Part shown: positions 7,998 to 16,577 of the stretch, in pieces
How the letters are laid out: each line of letters starts with the position of its first letter
How positions within the stretch are numbered: position 1 is the first letter of the stretch
DNA from: Sphingomonas sp. Leaf21
Lineage (GTDB): Bacteria > Pseudomonadota > Alphaproteobacteria > Sphingomonadales > Sphingomonadaceae
DNA: 50,475 nucleotides
Direction of reading: 5' to 3'
NCBI RefSeq assembly: GCF_916858675.1
Contig: NZ_CAKASM010000026.1
Span: forward strand, 1-50,475
Translations under genes and position numbers: made by a program
Notes under the pieces: model-generated
Database searches by the model: none
Seen by the model: the letters and a program-made list of their open reading frames with translations, nothing else
Told to the model about the DNA's origin: nothing

Positions 7998-9748
7998 CGC
8001 GCACCCCCGGCTGTCACGATGCCCTCGGGCGGCGGGGGAGTCTGCTGGCGGATCACCCTGGCGCGGTCGTCGAAGAGCTGGATCTTGCCGCCGCGCAGCA
8101 GCAACACCTTGTCGACCGTCTGGAGCAGCCCGGTGCGATGCGTCGAGACGATCACCGTCGCCTGGCGATCGCGCAACGACTGCAGCGTCCGCGCGAGCCG
8201 CGCCTCGCCCTCGCTGTCGAGATGCGCGTTGGGCTCGTCGAGGAATACCAGGCCGGGCCGTCCGAACAGCGCGCGCGCCAGCGCGACCGCCTGACCCTGC
8301 CCGGCGGACAGGTCGGCCTCGCCCCGCTCCAGCATCGTCGCATAGCCGTGGGGCAGGCCGAGGATCACGTCATGCGATCCGGCATCCTGCGCCGCGGCGA
8401 CGACCTCGGCATCGAGTGCCTCGCTCTCGCCGTCGAGAACGCTGCGGAAGCGCGCGATATTGGTGTGGACCGTGGCGGGGAAGAGCGTGGGCGCCTGCGG
8501 CATGAAGCCCAGATGGCGGCCCAGTTGCTCGCGGTTCCAGTCGGCAAGCGATGCGCCGTCGATCCGCACCTCGCCCGCATCGGGCGTCATCGCGCCGGCG
8601 AGCACGCGCAGGAGCGTCGACTTGCCCGCACCGCTGGGGCCGACCAGCGCGACGATCTCGCCCGGATTCACCGTGAAGCTGATGTCGGACAGGATTGCGC
8701 GATCGGTGCCGGGGGCCTTCACCTCGACTCCGCGCACCTCGATCCGTCCGGTCGGCGCGGGGAGGGTGGTCGCGCCACGGCCGGGGGCGGGGCGGCGGCA
8801 AAAGGCATCGAGCGATCGCCACGCCTGCCGCGCGGTGGTCAGCGGCTTGATCGCGCCCAATATCTGCTCGACCGGCTGTAGGGCACGGCCGAGCAGCAGC
8901 GAGGCGGCGAAGATCGCGCCGCCGGAAATCTCCTGCTTCACCGCCAGCCACGCGCCGAGCGCCAGGGCCAAGGACTGGAGCAACTGGCGCAGGAATTTGG
9001 TGACCGCCAGGAACTGGCCCGACCGGCCGGACAGGGCCGCCTGCCGCCGCGCCAGATCGGCGCGTTCGAGCAAGTGACGGGTGACGAGCGCGTCGCGCAT
9101 CCCCAAGGCCTGCGCCACGTCGGAGGCCAGGATCGAGGCATCCTGCTCCCGCTGCGCCAGCGCGGTGCGCCCGCGCAGCGACAGCACGTCGGGCTCGGTC
9201 AGCCGCTCGCTGGCGATGGCGATGCCGCCGAGCAGCAGCGCGCTGACCAGTGCCAGCACGCCGATCCACGGGTGGAGGAGGAAGGCGATCAGGATGTAGA
9301 TCGGTGCCCAGGGCGCGTCGAACAGCGCGATCACCGGCGCACCGGTCAGGGTCGCGCGGACCGTGTCGAAATCGCGCATCGCCTGCGCGCGTTCGGTGGG
9401 CGTGCCGCTGGGCGAGCCGAGGATGCGCAGCAGGATCGCCGGGGCCAGCCGCCGCTCGAGCCGGATGCTGGCGCGCAGCAACAGCCGCATCCGCACCGCG
9501 TCGAGGATGGCATAGACCGCCAGCGCCGCGACCAGGATCAGCGTCAACAGCGCCAGCGTCGGCAGCCCGCGTGTCGGCACCACCCGGTCATAGACCTGGA
9601 GCATGAAGATCGACGGTGCGAGGTTGAGAAGGTTGACCAGCCCCGAAAACGCCGCCGCCGCCAGCAGATGCGGACGACATCCGCGCACCATCGGCATCAG
9701 GCCCGGTGCGGGCGCGCCATAGCGGGGCATGGTATCGGGAACGGACAT
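7994..9748 (-). CDS. PrtD-type type I secretion ABC transporter
   Basis: The protein has 584 residues from ATG 9748; an upstream in-frame ATG would add 46 residues without family resemblance. The transmembrane domain occupies about 20-310 (ALLTLILVAALAVYAILDAV, WIGVLALVSALLLGGIAIAS). The ATPase domain has Walker A GPSGAGKST (K376), signature LSAGQGQAVALARA and Walker B LVFLDEPNAHLD. There is no N-terminal C39 peptidase or C39-like domain, so it belongs with PrtD-like exporters that recognise an uncleaved C-terminal secretion signal. It energises export through the fusion protein and TolC-like channel downstream. The first gene of the operon, it has 309 bp of non-coding sequence before it. Confidence 0.9.
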   Translation of the reverse strand: MSVPDTMPRYGAPAPGLMPMVRGCRPHLLAAAAFSGLVNLLNLAPSIFMLQVYDRVVPTRGLPTLALLTLILVAALAVYAILDAVRMRLLLRASIRLERRLAPAILLRILGSPSGTPTERAQAMRDFDTVRATLTGAPVIALFDAPWAPIYILIAFLLHPWIGVLALVSALLLGGIAIASERLTEPDVLSLRGRTALAQREQDASILASDVAQALGMRDALVTRHLLERADLARRQAALSGRSGQFLAVTKFLRQLLQSLALALGAWLAVKQEISGGAIFAASLLLGRALQPVEQILGAIKPLTTARQAWRSLDAFCRRPAPGRGATTLPAPTGRIEVRGVEVKAPGTDRAILSDISFTVNPGEIVALVGPSGAGKSTLLRVLAGAMTPDAGEVRIDGASLADWNREQLGRHLGFMPQAPTLFPATVHTNIARFRSVLDGESEALDAEVVAAAQDAGSHDVILGLPHGYATMLERGEADLSAGQGQAVALARALFGRPGLVFLDEPNAHLDSEGEARLARTLQSLRDRQATVIVSTHRTGLLQTVDKVLLLRGGKIQLFDDRARVIRQQTPPPPEGIVTAGGAR

Positions 9749-10057
9749 GGCGTCCGCTCTACCGTCGAAAGAGTAAGCGAAGCGTTCACATGGGGAGCGA
9801 GCGGGATATCTCTGCGAACGTCCTGTTCGTATCCGCAAAATCTCTGTTCCCCCGCATAGGCGGGGGGCCGGGGCCAGGCAGGACAACGGCTTGCGCTAGG
9901 GCCGATCGATATTCGACATGCCTGTCCTTCCCTCGCCCCTCGTGGAGGGGAGAGGGTTGCGCAGACTAGGTCTTTGCGTAGCAAAGGCTTAGGCTCAGGT
10001 CCTTATTGGCGGAAGATCTCGGTCGTTGCCTCAAGAGTGACCCGGACCGGGCGGAGA
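9749..10057. other. Intergenic region with two REP-like inverted repeats
   Basis: I see no coding sequence in these 309 bp. It should hold the promoter of the type I secretion operon (minus strand) and the 3' flank of the phosphatase gene. Two hairpins stand out: CCCCCGC/GCGGGGG around an ATAG loop at 9849-9866, and a 12-bp stem with one mismatch, CCCTCGCCCCTC/GAGGGGAGAGGG, with a GTG loop at 9930-9956. Such G+C-rich dyads are common between genes in sphingomonads. They could be REP-like repeats or act as transcription end signals. Confidence 0.5.
9930..9956. repeat. Imperfect 12-bp stem-loop (REP-like)
   Basis: CCCTCGCCCCTC pairs with GAGGGGAGAGGG around a 3-base GTG loop, with one mismatched pair. 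No T-tract follows on either side, so it is not a convincing rho-independent terminator. Confidence 0.5.
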
Positions 10058-11290
10058 TCAGTCCGCCAGTGGCGCCAGCCGCCCCGCGAACAGCGAGGCG
10101 AACCGATCGAGTGGACAGGGTGCGCTGGCCGGGCAACCGCGCACCTGCACCGGCCGCACGCTGACGGTGGTGGCGTGCGCGCGGATCTGGTCGGGAGACT
10201 GGGTGCGGTAATCCACCGTGACGAAGGGCTTGCCCGCGCGGTCGTGCCAGCGGTTGATCAGGATCGCGCCGCCGGGCGCGGCGTCATTGGTGGCATAGCC
10301 CGGCGCGACCAGATCGAAGCCGAGCAGCGCCGCCAGCGCGGTGACGTTGGTATCGTGGCCGACCAGCAGGTCGATCTTCGGCCCCTCCGCCTCGGTCAGC
10401 GCGGCGATCATGTGGCGGCCGAACGCGGCCGACTGGTGCGCGGCCATATAGGGCGAGCGCGAATAGACGTCGAACAGCGCGGCATGGACCGCACCCAGCC
10501 GCGCCAGCACCGCCCCGTCGACCAGTATGCCGCCGACCGAGGATGGCAGCCCCTCCGCATATTGGAGCAGCAAGACCTGCGCGGTCCCCGACGTGGTGCG
10601 GATCGGCCCGGTCAGATCGATGCCTTTGCCATCGGCGGAGGGCGTCAGGCGTGGCGGTCCGGCGGGATCGCAGACGGTCGGCACGCCGCATCCGAGCACC
10701 TTGTCGAGCAGCGCGAGCGATTCGCGATGCCGCGCGACCAGTGCGTCCATGCCGCCGGTGAAACCATTTATGTCCGCGACCGCCGCCGTCGCATCGAATC
10801 GCGTCGCATGGGCGCGGAGCGGTTCGAACAGCGCATCGGCCTGTCCGAGCGGCTTGTGATCGATCGCGATGCCGCAACCGGAAGCGAGCCCCTTGGCATA
10901 GGCGTCGCCGCTGGCGATGGTCCGCGACGAGCTGTTGGTCCGGATGCGCACCGTGCCCTTGGCGGGGCAGGCGTCCGCGGCCATCAGTCCGCGCGCGACC
11001 CACATGGCGCGATCGGCGCGTGCCTCGACCGCCAGCGCGGCGGCGCCGTTCGGGGTCAGTTCGCTTTCCGGCGTGGACCAGATCGGCCAGGGTGTCGCGG
11101 TGCGGGTGCCGTGCGGCACTTCTCCGTCGAGCGGCGCGCGGACGCCGTGGCGCATCAGCATCACCACCCGGTCGAGCGTCATGCCCTTCGGCGCCGCGGA
11201 TTGCGCCGCGACCGGCGCGGCAAGGCTCGAGGCGAGGAGCGGTGCCAGCATCGGGGCGAGGCGGCGGGCGGATTGACGGATGATGGGCAT
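10058..11290 (-). CDS. Histidine acid phosphatase (AppA/phytase-like), secreted
   Basis: The protein has 410 residues with a signal peptide (LAPMLAPLLASSLAAPVAAQ). The histidine acid phosphatase nucleophile motif is MRHGVRAPLDG (R47-H48, R51), and the proton-donor motif is GHDTN (H312-D313), the form found in AppA and Agp rather than in phosphoglycerate mutases. Cysteines in the second half could form disulfides. The family hydrolyses phosphomonoesters such as phytate or glucose-1-phosphate in the periplasm; the substrate cannot be fixed from sequence. It is divergent from a TonB receptor with a 202-bp shared region containing Pho-box-like repeats, which suggests phosphate-starvation control and a role in organic-phosphate scavenging. 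Confidence 0.85.
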   Translation of the reverse strand: MPIIRQSARRLAPMLAPLLASSLAAPVAAQSAAPKGMTLDRVVMLMRHGVRAPLDGEVPHGTRTATPWPIWSTPESELTPNGAAALAVEARADRAMWVARGLMAADACPAKGTVRIRTNSSSRTIASGDAYAKGLASGCGIAIDHKPLGQADALFEPLRAHATRFDATAAVADINGFTGGMDALVARHRESLALLDKVLGCGVPTVCDPAGPPRLTPSADGKGIDLTGPIRTTSGTAQVLLLQYAEGLPSSVGGILVDGAVLARLGAVHAALFDVYSRSPYMAAHQSAAFGRHMIAALTEAEGPKIDLLVGHDTNVTALAALLGFDLVAPGYATNDAAPGGAILINRWHDRAGKPFVTVDYRTQSPDQIRAHATTVSVRPVQVRGCPASAPCPLDRFASLFAGRLAPLAD

Positions 11291-11312
11291 CGGGCGTCTC
11301 TGCCGAATTTCG

Positions 11313-11330
11313 GGGTCAGAACTGTGACAG
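11313..11330 (-). promoter_or_regulatory. Pho-box-like repeat (minus strand)
   Basis: Read on the minus strand, the sequence is CTGTCAC-AGTT-CTGACCC, two heptamers 11 bp apart as in the PhoB consensus CTGTCAT-N4-CTGTCAT. The first heptamer matches fully if the last base may be C. The second is weak. It lies 23-40 bp before the phosphatase start codon, which is close for an activator site. A further CTGTCAT on the same strand lies at 11365-11371. Confidence 0.35.
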
Positions 11331-11402
11331 TCGCTTGGTTAACGGTCAGGTGATTGCCGTCACAATGACAGAATTTCCGAATGTCATCAAAAACCGGTCA
11401 AT

Positions 11403-11420
11403 AAGTCATCGGACTGTCAC
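11403..11420 (+). promoter_or_regulatory. Pho-box-like repeat (plus strand)
   Basis: AAGTCAT-CGGA-CTGTCAC matches the PhoB box layout of two 7-mers separated by 4 bp, with the second copy perfect to CTGTCAY and the first differing at two bases. It is 72 bp upstream of the TonB receptor ATG, a normal distance for a PhoB-activated promoter. Another TGTCAT sits at 11382-11387. Confidence 0.45.
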
Positions 11421-11492
11421 AGCCCACCTCTAGCGGAGCCGTCGAAGGCGCCCGGGGGGCGTCGCCATCACGATTGATCCAGGGGGAATTCC

Positions 11493-14291
11493 ATGACCGC
11501 TTCGTTCAAGCGGGCGCATGTCGTGCGCCTGCTGTGCGGCACCGCCGCCACGCTTCTGATCGCCGCACCGGCGCTGGCCGCCGATCCCGCTACACCCGTC
11601 TCGGCCGAGCCGGTGGCGGCCGAGCCCGATCCGCAGGTGGGCGAGGACGTGGTGGTGAAGGGGCATCGCCAGGCGCTGGTCGACGCGCAGGACGAACAGT
11701 TGCGCAGCCAGTCGCTCGCCACCGTCGTCTCGGGCGAGGAATTGCGGGTCCAGCCGCAGCAGAATCTCGCCGACCTGCTGACCCGCCTGCCCGGCATCAG
11801 CTCGTCGGTCGATCAGTCGCGCAACGCGGCCGCGACCGGCGAGGCGCAATATGTCTCGATCCGCGGGCTCGACACCTCGTACAACGCCTATTCGTTCGAC
11901 GGCGTGCGGCTGGCGCAGACCGATGCGCGCACCCGCGCCATCTCGATGAACCTGCTTTCGCCCTTCTCGCTCCAGACGGTGCGCGTCGACAAGGCGCCGA
12001 CCGCCAAATATGATGGCGACGCGATCGCGGGCATCATCGACATGGTGCCGATCACCGCCTTCGACCTGCCCAACCATCGCAGCCAGATCCGCCTGCAGGG
12101 CCAGGTCGCGGGTCGCGCGGCGGCGCGCGGCGAGGATCCGTGGGGCGGCACCGCGCAGGTGGAGACGGCGCAGCGCTTCGGCGATTTCGGCATCTATGCC
12201 TCGGCCTATTACGGCCTGAAGCATGTGCTGGGCGAGTCGACCGCCGTGCAGCACGACTGGGAGAAGTATAACAATAACATCCCCGGCATGATCCGCGACA
12301 ATCTGGACAATCTGTTCGCGCGCGGCGTCCAGTGGCAGTCGTTCCGCAACCGCATCCAGCGGCTGGGCGGCACGCTGAACCTCGACTGGCGGGGCGAGAC
12401 GACCGACCTCTACTGGCACTCGACCTATGGCCAGTACAACCTCAAGAGCTGGATGGACCAGACCGCGCTGCGCCAGACCAGCCTTGCGCCCTATCAGACG
12501 AACCCGAACCCCAATGGCGGCTCCTATGATGCCGCCGGCTACCGCGCCGACTACGGCCTGACCGCGACCGACTATTTCCGCACCGAGCACAGCAACCAGG
12601 CGCTGGTGACGACCAAGATCGGCGGCCAGACGCGATCGGGCGACTTCACCTTCGACTATCACGGCGCCTATTCGCGCGGGTCGCAGGACTATCCGTTGCG
12701 TATCCAGTCGGGTTTCGCGGGTGCGCCCTATATCGGCACCGCCGACAATACGGGCACGGCCAATTACCGGATGGTCACCTCGATCGGCAACCGCACCTTT
12801 CCGCAGGTCGTGCTGACCGACGCGGCGCGCGCCTATCTGACCGACCTGACCAAGCTTAAGCAGTGGTACGTCACCCAGCAGTTCGAAAATACCTGGGAGC
12901 GCCGCCTGGAGGGGCAGTTCGACACGACCTGGCATCACGCCGACCAGGGTCTCGTCTCGGTGTCGGCGGGCGCGAAGGTCGAGGATGCCAAGCGTTACGC
13001 CAACGCGCTGGGCGATGACGGCGCGCTGCAATATACCTTCCCCAATGCCGATGGCAGCGCCTCGCCGCGCTATGCCGCGACCGGCCCGGCGCTGACGTCG
13101 CTGCCCGGGCGGATGCTGGGCGGGTTCATGAACGGCGCGGCGCAGGTGCCGATCTTCCTGATCGACACCAGCTATATCGAAAATCAGGTCGCGCAGCTCT
13201 CGACGCCGAAGATCGCCGGGCTCGATCCGGTCAAGCTGAAGGAAAACCGTCTCGACGGGCGCGAGAACCGGCTTTCGGGCTATGTCATGGCGACGATGCA
13301 GTTCGGCGATCTTCAGGTCGTGCCGGGCGTCCGCTACGAATATAACCGGTTCAAGGGCACCTATTGGCAGGATCAGGGCAACAGCGCGGGCTTTGCCACC
13401 TCGGCGCGCCACTATGACCAGTGGCTGCCCAGCGTGATCGCCAACTACCGTCCCAATGACGACATGGTCGTCCGGGCCTCGATCCGGAAGAGCTATTCGC
13501 GTCCCGCCTTCGATCTGCTTCTCGGGCCGACGAGCGTGTCGCGCAACGATCTGGGCGAAGTGACGGGGGTGTTCATCCCCAACCCGAACCTGGATGCGCA
13601 GACGTCGTGGAATTACGACGCCTCGGTCGAGTATAAGGGGCAGGGCACCGACTTCTTCTCGATCAGCCCCTTCTACAAGAGCCTGAACCACGTCCTGTTC
13701 GCGACCGGTACGACGAACGCGACCGGCGACTATAACATCTGGGGCAACCCCCAGTCGGAACAGCAGGGCGGGGTCGAGGTATCGAGCCTGACCACCAACG
13801 CCACCGGCAAGATCTACGGCGTCGAACTGTTCGGTCGCTATTCGCTGAAGGGCCTGCCGGGGCTGCTCGACGGGCTCGGGCTCCAGGCCAATGTGACGGT
13901 GCAGCGCGCCACTGCACGGGTGTTCGTCAACGGGCAGATGCGCGACCAGCGCATGACCCAGGCGCCCAAGATCATGTACAATGCCGCGCTGTTCTATGCC
14001 CGTGGCGGCCTTTCGGCGGAGTGGAACTATAACTACACCGGCGACCGGCTGTACGACCTGCGCTCCAGCCGTCCGGACACCTATATCCAGCCGACGACGA
14101 TCTCCAACCTGATCGTCAATTATACGCTGCCCTCCGGGCTGACGGTGGGCGGGTCGGTGCAGAACCTGTTCGACGAGCACAGCTACTGGGCGACGACCAG
14201 CGAGCGAAAGGCCTATCTCTCGAACGACCGCAAGGGCGGTTATGTCGAGACGGGCCGCATCTACATGCTCAACCTCGCCTACGCCTTCTGA
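11493..14291 (+). CDS. TonB-dependent outer-membrane receptor
   Basis: The protein has 932 residues with a signal peptide (LLCGTAATLLIAAPALAADP). A short linker leads to a TonB-box-like segment (GEDVVVKGHRQAL) and the plug domain (LADLLTRLPGISS, YVSIRGLDTSYNAYSFDGVR, VRVDKAPTAKYDGDAIAGI). A 22-strand-type barrel follows, ending in the canonical aromatic C-terminus (YMLNLAYAF). The start is preceded by AGGGGGAATTCC, a good ribosome-binding region. These receptors import large or scarce substrates with energy from TonB-ExbBD. The ligand is unknown. The neighbouring divergent phytase-like phosphatase and the Pho-box-like repeats suggest uptake of an organic phosphate ester or its product. Confidence 0.9.
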   Translation: MTASFKRAHVVRLLCGTAATLLIAAPALAADPATPVSAEPVAAEPDPQVGEDVVVKGHRQALVDAQDEQLRSQSLATVVSGEELRVQPQQNLADLLTRLPGISSSVDQSRNAAATGEAQYVSIRGLDTSYNAYSFDGVRLAQTDARTRAISMNLLSPFSLQTVRVDKAPTAKYDGDAIAGIIDMVPITAFDLPNHRSQIRLQGQVAGRAAARGEDPWGGTAQVETAQRFGDFGIYASAYYGLKHVLGESTAVQHDWEKYNNNIPGMIRDNLDNLFARGVQWQSFRNRIQRLGGTLNLDWRGETTDLYWHSTYGQYNLKSWMDQTALRQTSLAPYQTNPNPNGGSYDAAGYRADYGLTATDYFRTEHSNQALVTTKIGGQTRSGDFTFDYHGAYSRGSQDYPLRIQSGFAGAPYIGTADNTGTANYRMVTSIGNRTFPQVVLTDAARAYLTDLTKLKQWYVTQQFENTWERRLEGQFDTTWHHADQGLVSVSAGAKVEDAKRYANALGDDGALQYTFPNADGSASPRYAATGPALTSLPGRMLGGFMNGAAQVPIFLIDTSYIENQVAQLSTPKIAGLDPVKLKENRLDGRENRLSGYVMATMQFGDLQVVPGVRYEYNRFKGTYWQDQGNSAGFATSARHYDQWLPSVIANYRPNDDMVVRASIRKSYSRPAFDLLLGPTSVSRNDLGEVTGVFIPNPNLDAQTSWNYDASVEYKGQGTDFFSISPFYKSLNHVLFATGTTNATGDYNIWGNPQSEQQGGVEVSSLTTNATGKIYGVELFGRYSLKGLPGLLDGLGLQANVTVQRATARVFVNGQMRDQRMTQAPKIMYNAALFYARGGLSAEWNYNYTGDRLYDLRSSRPDTYIQPTTISNLIVNYTLPSGLTVGGSVQNLFDEHSYWATTSERKAYLSNDRKGGYVETGRIYMLNLAYAF

Positions 14292-14344
14292 TCCATACCC
14301 CTCCCCGATCCGGCATCTGCCCCCAGCGGTGCCGGAACGCCCCT

Positions 14345-14380
14345 CCGCCGACGGTCCCATCGGGCACCGTCGGCGGCTTT
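14345..14380 (+). terminator. Rho-independent terminator after the TonB receptor
   Basis: A perfect 11-bp stem, CCGCCGACGGT/ACCGTCGGCGG, encloses a 10-base loop and is followed by CTTT. It is 54 bp downstream of the receptor stop and separates it from the DeoR-type gene. Confidence 0.8.
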
Positions 14381-14443
14381 GTGTGGGCTTCCTGGCCACA
14401 TGGTCGCACGCTAGCATGATCCCAACGATAGGATTCGCCCGAT

Positions 14444-15199
14444 ATGATGAAACGCCAGCGCCGCCAGCATGAGATCGTGGCGCTTCTGGGAGAAGGCGGC
14501 TTTCAGGGCATCGGCGACCTGGCCGAGGCGCTGTCGGTGTCCGAGGAGACGGTGCGGCGCGAACTGCGCGTGCTTGAAGCCTCGGGCGCGGTCGTGCGGG
14601 CGCATGGCGCGGTGCGCATCGCCAAGGTCGAGACCGAGGGCTCCTTCGCCAGCCGCCTGCAACGCCATGCCGAGGCCAAGCAGCGTATCGCCGCCGCCGT
14701 CGCGCAGCTCGTGGCCGATGGGCAGACCATCTATCTCGATGCCAGCACCACCGGTCATTACGTCGCCAAGGCGCTGCGCGAGCATCAGGGGCTGACCGTC
14801 GTCACGAACGCGGTCGGGGTCGCCGCCGAGCTGGGCGGGCGCAACGACAACCGAATCATGCTGGCGGGTGGCGAGATGGATTACGAATATCGCGCCTGCT
14901 TCGATTCCACCGCGCGCGACTATCTGGCGATGTTCACGCCGACGCTGGCGATCCTGTCGGTGGAGTCGGTCCATCTGGACCATGGCTTCGCCGACTATCA
15001 CGCGGGGGAGGCCGCCTTGTGCCGGATGATGGTCGCGCGGTCGCGGCGGACGCTGATCGCCGCCGACCAGAGCAAGTTCGATCGCCCCGGCACGATCCAG
15101 GTCGCGCCGCTGGACGCCGTCGCGATGCTGGTGACCGATGCCCCGCTGTCGCCCGCCTATGCCGAGGCGCTGGCAGGGGTGGAGGTCGTCGTCGCCTGA
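14444..15199 (+). CDS. DeoR-family transcriptional regulator
   Basis: The protein has 251 residues. An N-terminal helix-turn-helix (about 18-45: GIGDLAEALSVSEETVRREL, then a wing with GAVVRAHGAVRI) is followed by the DeoRC sugar-phosphate-sensing domain, with the family motif YLDASTTGHYVAKAL near residues 95-112 and TNAVGVAAEL. ATG 14444 and ATG 14447 are adjacent; I use the first. DeoR-type repressors usually respond to phosphorylated sugars and control neighbouring catabolic genes. None is obvious here. The gene is separated from the TonB receptor by a strong terminator. Its 3' end overlaps the convergent transporter gene by 43 bp. Confidence 0.85.
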   Translation: MMKRQRRQHEIVALLGEGGFQGIGDLAEALSVSEETVRRELRVLEASGAVVRAHGAVRIAKVETEGSFASRLQRHAEAKQRIAAAVAQLVADGQTIYLDASTTGHYVAKALREHQGLTVVTNAVGVAAELGGRNDNRIMLAGGEMDYEYRACFDSTARDYLAMFTPTLAILSVESVHLDHGFADYHAGEAALCRMMVARSRRTLIAADQSKFDRPGTIQVAPLDAVAMLVTDAPLSPAYAEALAGVEVVVA

Positions 15200-16461
15200 C
15201 CGCGCCGGATGGTCAGCGCAACGCCTGCGCCCGCCAGCGCGAGCGCGGCGTGGACCAGCCAGAAATGCGGTTGTCGCCACACCGCGTAGAAGGTCCCGAG
15301 CTGCCCGACGACCAGATGCGCGACGAAGCCGTGGAGGTAGAACAGCCCCGTCATCATCCCGCGCCGGGCGGACGGCGCGCCCGCGGTGACGATCGAAAGC
15401 GCGGCGGGCCAGGCCAGCACGACGCCGATATCGAGGAGCAGGATCGCGATCATCGGTCCGCCCAGCCCGACCCGGCCGCCGCCCAGGGACAGGAGCGCGA
15501 ACAGGCTATAGGCGAGCGTCATCGCCACGCCCCCCAGCGCCAGCTTGCGCGCCGCGCCGGGTTCGAGCCCCCGCCGTGCCAGCCAGGGCCAGAAGCGATA
15601 GGCGCCGAGTGCCAGTATGATGGTGAACAGCCCGTCCGTCGCCGCCAGCCAGCTTGGTGGAACGGAAAGGGTGGCGACGGTCAGGTCGACCCGCTCGCGC
15701 GCCCAGACCAGCACCATGTTGGTCAATTGCTCATAGGCGCAGAAGCAGAGAGTGACCGCGACGATCGTCGGGAACACGCGCGACCAGTCGATCCGCCCCG
15801 AGGCGGTGGCGGGATCGCGCGCCACGGTCACGCGCGGCGCGGCGCGCAGCAGCATCATCGCGACCGCCATGCTCGCCGCCATCGCGCCGAACGCCGCGCC
15901 GAACCCCAGGCGCTGCGCCAGCCACCCGCCGATTAGCGGACCCAGCATCGCCCCGCCATTGAGGCAGGCGAGATAGGCGGCGAACAGCCGCTCGCCGCCG
16001 CCGTCACGCCGCAGCGCGCCGACCTCGGCGGCGAGGTTGCCCTTGAGCAGCCCGATCCCCGCGATCATCGCCGCCATCCCGACCAGCGCCCAGGCATGGG
16101 TCGCCAAGGCGATCAGCCCCGTCGCCATCAACGCGGCGCCCAGATACATGGCGGGCCGTCGCCGCGCGCCACGGTCGGCGATCCACCCGCCCAGCGGCAG
16201 CACCAGATAGGTCAGTGCGCCGTAAAGCCCGTAAAGCTGCGAGGCGAAGGCGATGTCGGGCTGTGGCCCGGTCATCCGCTCGATCCCCGCGCGCAGGGTC
16301 CCCATCCCCCAGCACGCCTGCCCGCCATGCGCCAGAAGGTCGGTCAGCAGATACAGGGTCAGCAGCGATTTCGCGCCCTGTATCGCACATCGCTCCCACC
16401 CCTCGACGCTGGCGAGCGTCCAGAATCCGGGGGCGGGCGGGGGCGTGTCCCTGTCGCGCAT
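15157..16461 (-). CDS. POT-family (proton-dependent oligopeptide) transporter
   Basis: The protein has 434 residues and about 12 hydrophobic helices. The N-terminus carries the POT ExxER motif in ASVEGWERCAIQGAKSLLTL and the tyrosine/leucine-rich continuation. A second family segment, MIAGIGLLKGNLAAEVGAL, corresponds to the G-x-G-x-x-K-P-N region, although the proline is missing. POT proteins import di- and tripeptides or related compounds with protons across the inner membrane. It is slightly shorter than typical bacterial POTs (about 480-500). Its last 43 bp overlap the convergent deoR-type gene. The upstream region faces the glutaminase gene. Confidence 0.8.
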   Translation of the reverse strand: MRDRDTPPPAPGFWTLASVEGWERCAIQGAKSLLTLYLLTDLLAHGGQACWGMGTLRAGIERMTGPQPDIAFASQLYGLYGALTYLVLPLGGWIADRGARRRPAMYLGAALMATGLIALATHAWALVGMAAMIAGIGLLKGNLAAEVGALRRDGGGERLFAAYLACLNGGAMLGPLIGGWLAQRLGFGAAFGAMAASMAVAMMLLRAAPRVTVARDPATASGRIDWSRVFPTIVAVTLCFCAYEQLTNMVLVWARERVDLTVATLSVPPSWLAATDGLFTIILALGAYRFWPWLARRGLEPGAARKLALGGVAMTLAYSLFALLSLGGGRVGLGGPMIAILLLDIGVVLAWPAALSIVTAGAPSARRGMMTGLFYLHGFVAHLVVGQLGTFYAVWRQPHFWLVHAALALAGAGVALTIRRGQATTTSTPASASA

Positions 16462-16577
16462 GATGCTGATTTCGGTCCGTTCCGGTGCTTTGGGAGGAAG
16501 CGACGGCTCCCTAGCCGTGGTTTGTGACGGGTTCGCGGCGGCTCGACAAAGCGTCGCATCGGCGGCACGACGGCGGC

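Noticed and set aside
11430..14417. A 995-codon open frame antisense to the TonB receptor
   Set aside because: Its composition (His/Arg/Val/Gly-rich, no domain pattern) is that of the complement of a high-G+C gene. The plus-strand frame has a signal peptide, plug and barrel motifs and a terminator.
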